Made by a program: the position numbers and the translations under genes. A DNA stretch of 11,071 nucleotides from Natronohydrobacter sp. (lineage in GTDB: Bacteria > Pseudomonadota > Alphaproteobacteria > Rhodobacterales > Rhodobacteraceae): the NCBI GenBank assembly GCA_007123015.1, contig SKSL01000059.1, forward strand, positions 1 through 11,071, in the 5' to 3' direction. Below the pieces are notes generated by a model that did no database searches, was not told where the DNA came from, and saw nothing but the letters and a program-made list of their open reading frames with translations. Shown here piece after piece: positions 7,612 through 11,071 of the stretch (its first letter is position 1; each line of letters starts with the position of its first letter).

Positions 7612-7696
7612 TGGGGCTCTTTCCTGCGTACGTTTTTGTCTGACCGAGATGTAATAGTATTACTACTCTCCCAGAGCCAAGAGCGCCAGAGCCCCA
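7612..7696 (-). repeat. 9-bp inverted repeat framing the COG0523 leader
   Basis: TGGGGCTCT (7612-7620) and AGAGCCCCA (7688-7696) are perfect complements 67 bp apart. On the minus-strand message the proximal arm sits between the Shine-Dalgarno AGGAAAG and the AUG at 7610, so pairing with the distal arm could hide the start. The distal arm lies upstream of the palindrome at 7651-7663, so a transcript beginning at a promoter there would lack it. Confidence 0.4.
7651..7663. promoter_or_regulatory. Perfect 13-bp palindrome, candidate metal-repressor (Zur-type) operator
   Basis: GTAATAGTATTAC is a perfect dyad around a central base (7657), about 40 bp upstream of the COG0523 start. AT-rich palindromes of the GTAAT-ATTAC kind are typical of Fur-family operators, and COG0523 genes are often repressed by Zur. 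A possible minus-strand -35 (TTGGCT, about 7675-7680) lies upstream, with the palindrome covering the expected -10 region, which suits repression. The dyad is plain; assignment to Zur is inference. Confidence 0.55.
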
Positions 7697-7764
7697 TTGC
7701 CCACGACGCATATGACCGGCCTCGGGCGGTTGAAGGGCGCAGAAAGGCGCTTTTGTTCAGGCGT

Positions 7765-8823
7765 TTACCCGAAAATGAACATATCTGCATCGAGTGAGGC
7801 AAGCTGCGTATTGGCAAGGATCACAGTTGTCCCTTGGTTCGCGAAGACCACATCATTGCCCAGCTGTACCATGCGCGACAGCGCATCTTCCGAGGTTGTG
7901 AAGCCGAAGCCCCTGAAATCAAGATAATCCCACGGCTCCAGATCCTGCACCCGGTGCATGCCTGAATCTGCCTGCTGGAAGCGGAACACATCCGCCATCG
8001 GCCCGCCCCAAAGCTCATTCATGCCGGGGCCGCCATTGAGTACATCATCTATGCCTTGCGCACGGATCCACTCACGCAGGGCCGGGGTTGTGTCGCGGAT
8101 GAACTCGGCCGATTGCGCGAAGCCACGCACGACTTCGGCGCGTGAACTTCCGCTGGCAAGTTCGCTCACCCAACCGGCCAGCCCAGCCGCATCCGCGTCG
8201 CGCCCCAGCACGTTCTGATAGAGCAGCGAGACGAAGCCTGCATCATCGAGCGCCCCGTAAGTGTTCTGGAACTCGCGGCTTTGCACGAAACCATTGACTG
8301 CCGTCAGGAAGGGGGTGCCCTCTGACAGCGCTGTCAACCATCCCTGAAACCCTGCCAGATCGGGCTCGCGACCCAGGGTCGCTTGGTACAGTCTGAAGAC
8401 ATCGCCTTGCCAGACAGCCGGATCGCGCGCCAGCGTGAATTCGGTCGCGACGCGATTGGTCGCGTTTATGAATTCTTGCGATTCCGACAGCCCAAGCACC
8501 ACTTGCGCCCGGCTTTGTCCGCCCTCAAGCGCGCCCACCCAGCCTGCAAGCCCGCCTGCATCCGGCGCGCGGCCCAGCACATTCTGATAAAGCTGGCTCA
8601 CGAAACCGACATTGTCGAGGGCGCCATAAGTGTTCTGGAATTCCCGACTACTGACAAAGCCTGTCGCCACACCCAGGAGCGTGGTGGCCCCCATGGCCAG
8701 CCCCTCGGTCCAGCCAGCCTGACCGGCCGCATCCGGCTCTCGCCCCAAGGTGGCCTGATAGAGCCGGAAAACAGCGCGCCCGAGATCAAGGTCATAGGCT
8801 GCGAAGAACCCATCGCCGAAGAC
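7765..8823 (-). repeat. C-terminal cassette copy 2 (DUF4214 x2 plus type I secretion-like tail)
   Basis: The last 352 codons of the M23 protein, beginning VFGDGFFAAY, pair without gaps with the last 352 codons of the plus-strand RTX protein. Codon-level differences are scattered, so the duplication is not recent, although some blocks such as the codons for SREFQNT are still nearly identical in DNA. Each copy contains four half-units of the LY..LGR..D..G..GW type. Confidence 0.9.
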
Positions 8824-10572
8824 CATGCTGTCCTGAGGTACACCGCCGGGGATATCCGTATTCAGGATCATCCTGACGGCCACGCGATCCCCGGGCTGAT
8901 AGGACAGCCCATTGAAATCGATGAAGAGGGTGTCCTCGGTATGGAATACGAACTCATTTGTGAACCCGGACAGGGTCGTCCCACCCGAAACGATCTCGGC
9001 CGCGAGCAGGGACATGGCAGGGTTATCGGCAAGCTCGTGGAAGCGGAAACTGTAGCCATTGAACCCTGTGTCAGGGTCAACTGCCGCGAATCGTCCGGGG
9101 GCATTCTCGTTGACTGTGTAGCTTACGATCTGATCCCGGACCTCTATCGTCGCCTCTACTCGGCGCGAACCCGCTGGTCCCCCTTGGAAGAGTGCATTAA
9201 GATCCCGGATCGGCGTGAGCGGATCGACAGTCGTCACATATTCTGCCCCGATTGGCGTCGAGAGATTCGGCGCGAACAGTTGCAGAGATAGGCCTGTCCC
9301 GTCCAGAATGCCTGTCTGCCCCGGCTGGATCCGGGTCGCCCCCGAAATATTGGTAAGACCTGCATCATTGAAATTGCGCAGCGACTGGCCGACCAGGGGG
9401 TCGCGTTCAAAGCCATACATGGCATTGCCGGCAAAGCCGAAAAAGCCCTCACCATCCAGCCCGTTCGCCAGACCCCAAAGGTCCCTGACCGGGTGTTCTT
9501 CGGTGACAGTCTGGACCGGATCGAACTGGTAGCGCACCAGATGCGGCCTGCCGCCGCTGGTCGTCGAGAACACGTATTCTTGTGGTCTGCCGTCGTCGTC
9601 ACGCAGCAGGATAACATCCCCTGCGGCAGTGTGGCCGCTTGGCAGTGTCCCCCTGTCATATTCGACACCGGTTTCAGCATAGAACTGAACCCAGTTATTG
9701 CCGCCAGCAATGATGGCCTGCGCTGCGCCATTGTTTTCAAAGATGGTCAGGCTGTTGGCATTGCTGATCGGCAGGGAATAGAGCAGGCTGGTTTCACCAG
9801 ACTCGATATCGACCCGGTACATGCGACTGAAATCAATGGCATAGACTTCGCCAAATGCACCTTGGGCCACATCAGTGATCTGTCTGCCAAAACTGCCTGT
9901 CAGACTGATGTCATCCGTGTCGAAATTGTAGAGCGCATATCGGCCGTTCAGATTGGCAATCAGAAAGTCCAGACCGTCGCCTGTGCTGGGCTCGATGAGC
10001 ATGTTCTGACTGGCATAGGTCAGGCCTTGCTGCGGCAGCCCGTTGCCACTGACCTCTGCAAAGCGCACTGGGGTCGCGCTGTTGGCTTCCGGGCTGCCAT
10101 TGGCGATGGGAAATGCATGTCCTGTCGAGGCTCCGAAAGGGATTGTGGTCGCCCCGACTGTGATATGGATATGCGACCCGTCACCACCTTCGCCGGGTAT
10201 CACATAGCCTGTCAGCCCTACGGTCCCGATTTCAGTCCCCTGCGCCACAAAGGGGCGATCACCACGATCAACAGCGTCCTTGATCCAGTCTGGCACTGAA
10301 CCTCGGGCAAGATGCGCAAGCGTACTGTATCCGCCAGCATGTTCGATGGTGATCAGATTGCCCATGCGGCCGACACCATCTTCGCCATCTGCCGCGCTGT
10401 CAAAATAGTCGACGACGACACCATCTGCGATCGACAGGATCGGTGTGCCTACCGGGACGTCGAAATCCCAGGACCAGTTTAGAAGGCCAGTATGGCTGGG
10501 AAGTGTTCCATTCCCTTGGGTCACTCTGACATCCCCAAGGGCTGCATCAAAAGGCAATCGCGCTGAAATCAT
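7765..10572 (-). CDS. M23 peptidase - propeller-like - DUF4214 protein with type I secretion-like tail
   Basis: A 935-residue protein starting at the ATG at 10572, with GGGGA 7-8 nt upstream. There is no N-terminal signal peptide. Residues about 20-140 form an M23 (LytM-type) zinc peptidase: H27 and D36 (HTGLLNWSWDF), the PVGTPILSIADGVVV strand pair, IEHAGGYSTLAHL with His87, and the HxH motif GSHIHITV (His134, His136). All expected zinc and catalytic residues appear present, so it may be an active peptidoglycan endopeptidase. Residues about 200-435 have repeated short strands (FLIANLNGRYALYNFD, EVYAIDFSRMYRVD, YVFSTTSGGRPHLVRY) like a beta-propeller. Residues about 470-575 look like a beta-sandwich. 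Residues 584-935 are the cassette shared with the gene at 1-2727: DUF4214 modules (about 602-725, 726-834) then ADVFRF, EPWDYLDFRGFG and a C-terminus ending LASLDADMFIFG. Absence of a leader plus this tail argues for type I secretion. Substrate and partner are unknown. Confidence 0.92.
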   Translation of the reverse strand: MISARLPFDAALGDVRVTQGNGTLPSHTGLLNWSWDFDVPVGTPILSIADGVVVDYFDSAADGEDGVGRMGNLITIEHAGGYSTLAHLARGSVPDWIKDAVDRGDRPFVAQGTEIGTVGLTGYVIPGEGGDGSHIHITVGATTIPFGASTGHAFPIANGSPEANSATPVRFAEVSGNGLPQQGLTYASQNMLIEPSTGDGLDFLIANLNGRYALYNFDTDDISLTGSFGRQITDVAQGAFGEVYAIDFSRMYRVDIESGETSLLYSLPISNANSLTIFENNGAAQAIIAGGNNWVQFYAETGVEYDRGTLPSGHTAAGDVILLRDDDGRPQEYVFSTTSGGRPHLVRYQFDPVQTVTEEHPVRDLWGLANGLDGEGFFGFAGNAMYGFERDPLVGQSLRNFNDAGLTNISGATRIQPGQTGILDGTGLSLQLFAPNLSTPIGAEYVTTVDPLTPIRDLNALFQGGPAGSRRVEATIEVRDQIVSYTVNENAPGRFAAVDPDTGFNGYSFRFHELADNPAMSLLAAEIVSGGTTLSGFTNEFVFHTEDTLFIDFNGLSYQPGDRVAVRMILNTDIPGGVPQDSMVFGDGFFAAYDLDLGRAVFRLYQATLGREPDAAGQAGWTEGLAMGATTLLGVATGFVSSREFQNTYGALDNVGFVSQLYQNVLGRAPDAGGLAGWVGALEGGQSRAQVVLGLSESQEFINATNRVATEFTLARDPAVWQGDVFRLYQATLGREPDLAGFQGWLTALSEGTPFLTAVNGFVQSREFQNTYGALDDAGFVSLLYQNVLGRDADAAGLAGWVSELASGSSRAEVVRGFAQSAEFIRDTTPALREWIRAQGIDDVLNGGPGMNELWGGPMADVFRFQQADSGMHRVQDLEPWDYLDFRGFGFTTSEDALSRMVQLGNDVVFANQGTTVILANTQLASLDADMFIFG

Positions 10573-10646
10573 GAGGACGTCCCCGGCTCAGGTGTCAAAT
10601 GAACCGCGATAAAGCGGCGGCTGTGGCGCTGAAGCTCGCGGTCGCC

Positions 10647-10683
10647 TGATCACTGTTAGCAAAGCTTTGATTTGCAATGATCA
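10647..10683. promoter_or_regulatory. Symmetric palindrome array upstream of the M23 gene
   Basis: Two TGATCA palindromes (10647-10652 and 10678-10683) flank a perfect 10-bp palindrome CAAAGCTTTG (10660-10669), almost symmetrically (7 and 8 nt gaps). It lies 75-111 bp upstream of the M23 protein's ATG, in the 236-bp gap after the dehydrogenase. TTGATC and TTGCAA on the minus strand could serve as -35 elements. An operator or promoter role is possible, but no named regulator fits. The rest of the gap shows only a loose 7-bp stem (10756-10762 with 10785-10791) after the dehydrogenase stop. Confidence 0.3.
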
Positions 10684-10808
10684 ACGCGGAAACGCCAAGC
10701 CCCACAATCGCCCCATAATTGCACTGGGTCAATCGATTCTCGTTTCAGATCTAATCGCGCATTGTCCCGTCGCCGGTCTGGCAGATGCGCGGGTCATGGA
10801 CCTTGTAT

Positions 10809-11071
10809 TCAGCGCGGCGGCAAGCGTGTTGCGCCGTCAAGGCGGATCGTGGTGCCGTTCAGATAGGGGTTTTCGATGATCTGCCCCACCATCAGCGCGA
10901 ATTCCGCGGGATCGCCCAGCCGCGCCGGAAAGGGGATATTGGCCGTGATCGCGCGTGTGGTCTCGTCGGGCAGCGCTTCCATCATCGGGGTGCGGAACAG
11001 TCCCGGCGCAATGGCCACGCAGCGGATCGCATCACGTGCCAGATCGCGGGCCACAGGCAGGCACATTGCCG
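10809..11071 (-). CDS. Short-chain dehydrogenase (3-hydroxyacyl-CoA dehydrogenase type II-like), C-terminal part
   Basis: The gene runs off the right edge; only the last 87 or so codons are visible and the frame is open to 11071. The segment reads LPVARDLARDAIRCVAIAPG, then LFRTPMMEALPDE, then IPFPARLGDPAEFALMVGQI and IIENPYLNGTTIRLDGATRL. This follows the C-terminal third of type II 3-hydroxyacyl-CoA dehydrogenases (the HSD17B10 / 3-hydroxy-2-methylbutyryl-CoA dehydrogenase group of the SDR superfamily) almost block for block. The group oxidises 3-hydroxyacyl-CoA with NAD in fatty-acid or branched-chain amino-acid breakdown. The cofactor-binding motif and catalytic Ser-Tyr-Lys lie outside the window, so activity cannot be judged. 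It is in the same orientation as the M23 gene, but the 236-bp gap and unrelated function argue against one operon. Confidence 0.9.
   Translation of the reverse strand, partial: AMCLPVARDLARDAIRCVAIAPGLFRTPMMEALPDETTRAITANIPFPARLGDPAEFALMVGQIIENPYLNGTTIRLDGATRLPPR

Noticed and set aside
7725..7764. GCGC-loop-GCGC followed by TTTTG as a terminator after the M23 gene
   Set aside because: The T-run lies on the plus strand, the wrong direction for the M23 gene, and the stem is only 4 bp.
7611..7817. N-terminal extension of the COG0523 protein by 69 residues
   Set aside because: The extension is not family-like, runs through the palindrome and the inverted repeat, and overlaps the end of the M23 gene; the ATG at 7610 has its own Shine-Dalgarno sequence.
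8383..9291. 302-codon plus-strand frame opposite the M23/DUF4214 gene
   Set aside because: It is a shadow of well-supported DUF4214 and beta-rich coding sequence on the minus strand; no family resemblance or RBS.
1..11071. CRISPR array, tRNA/rRNA genes, insertion sequences or phage attachment sites
   Set aside because: No regularly spaced short repeats, cloverleaf-like sequence, transposase or integrase was seen on either strand; the repeats present are protein-coding modules.

Overview
The window looks like chromosomal DNA of an alphaproteobacterium, most probably of the Rhodobacterales. The grounds are the GC-rich codon usage, the alphaproteobacterial style of the YjbH/YjbF proteins, and the RTX-type secreted proteins with DUF4214 modules and serralysin-like C-termini. 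No tRNA, rRNA, CRISPR array, insertion sequence or phage gene was seen. This placement is inference from protein character, not from a database search.

Layout, left to right. (1) Bases 1-2727 (+): a large protein cut by the left edge, with duplicated RTX-like beta-roll segments followed by a 352-residue C-terminal cassette of two DUF4214 modules and a type I secretion type C-terminus. (2) A 13-bp stem terminator-like hairpin and a gene-poor leader. (3) Bases 3042-6374 (+): a three-gene exopolysaccharide export/assembly cluster. It holds a tiny Thr-tailed GfcA/YjbE-like protein, then after a hairpin-rich gap a YjbH outer-membrane protein, then a YjbF/GfcB lipoprotein overlapping yjbH by 4 nt. 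(4) Bases 6489-7610 (-): a COG0523 (CobW-like) GTPase metallochaperone with a perfect 13-bp palindrome in its promoter region. (5) Bases 7765-10572 (-): a 935-residue protein with an N-terminal M23 peptidase domain, a beta-propeller-like middle, a beta-rich domain, and the same 352-residue C-terminal cassette as gene 1. (6) Bases 10809-11071 (-): the C-terminal part of a short-chain dehydrogenase closely resembling type II 3-hydroxyacyl-CoA dehydrogenases.

The main oddity is the symmetry. Two proteins with unrelated N-termini carry an identical-length C-terminal cassette that aligns without gaps, with about 69 % amino-acid identity by my hand count (242/352). The two cassettes lie in convergent orientation about 5 kb apart and flank the polysaccharide genes and the metallochaperone. 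One inference is that the cassette is a portable export and matrix-binding tail that delivers different heads (an RTX beta-roll protein and a peptidoglycan hydrolase) to a surface where YjbE/H/F-dependent polysaccharide is assembled. The sequence shows the modules and their proximity; it does not show that they work together.
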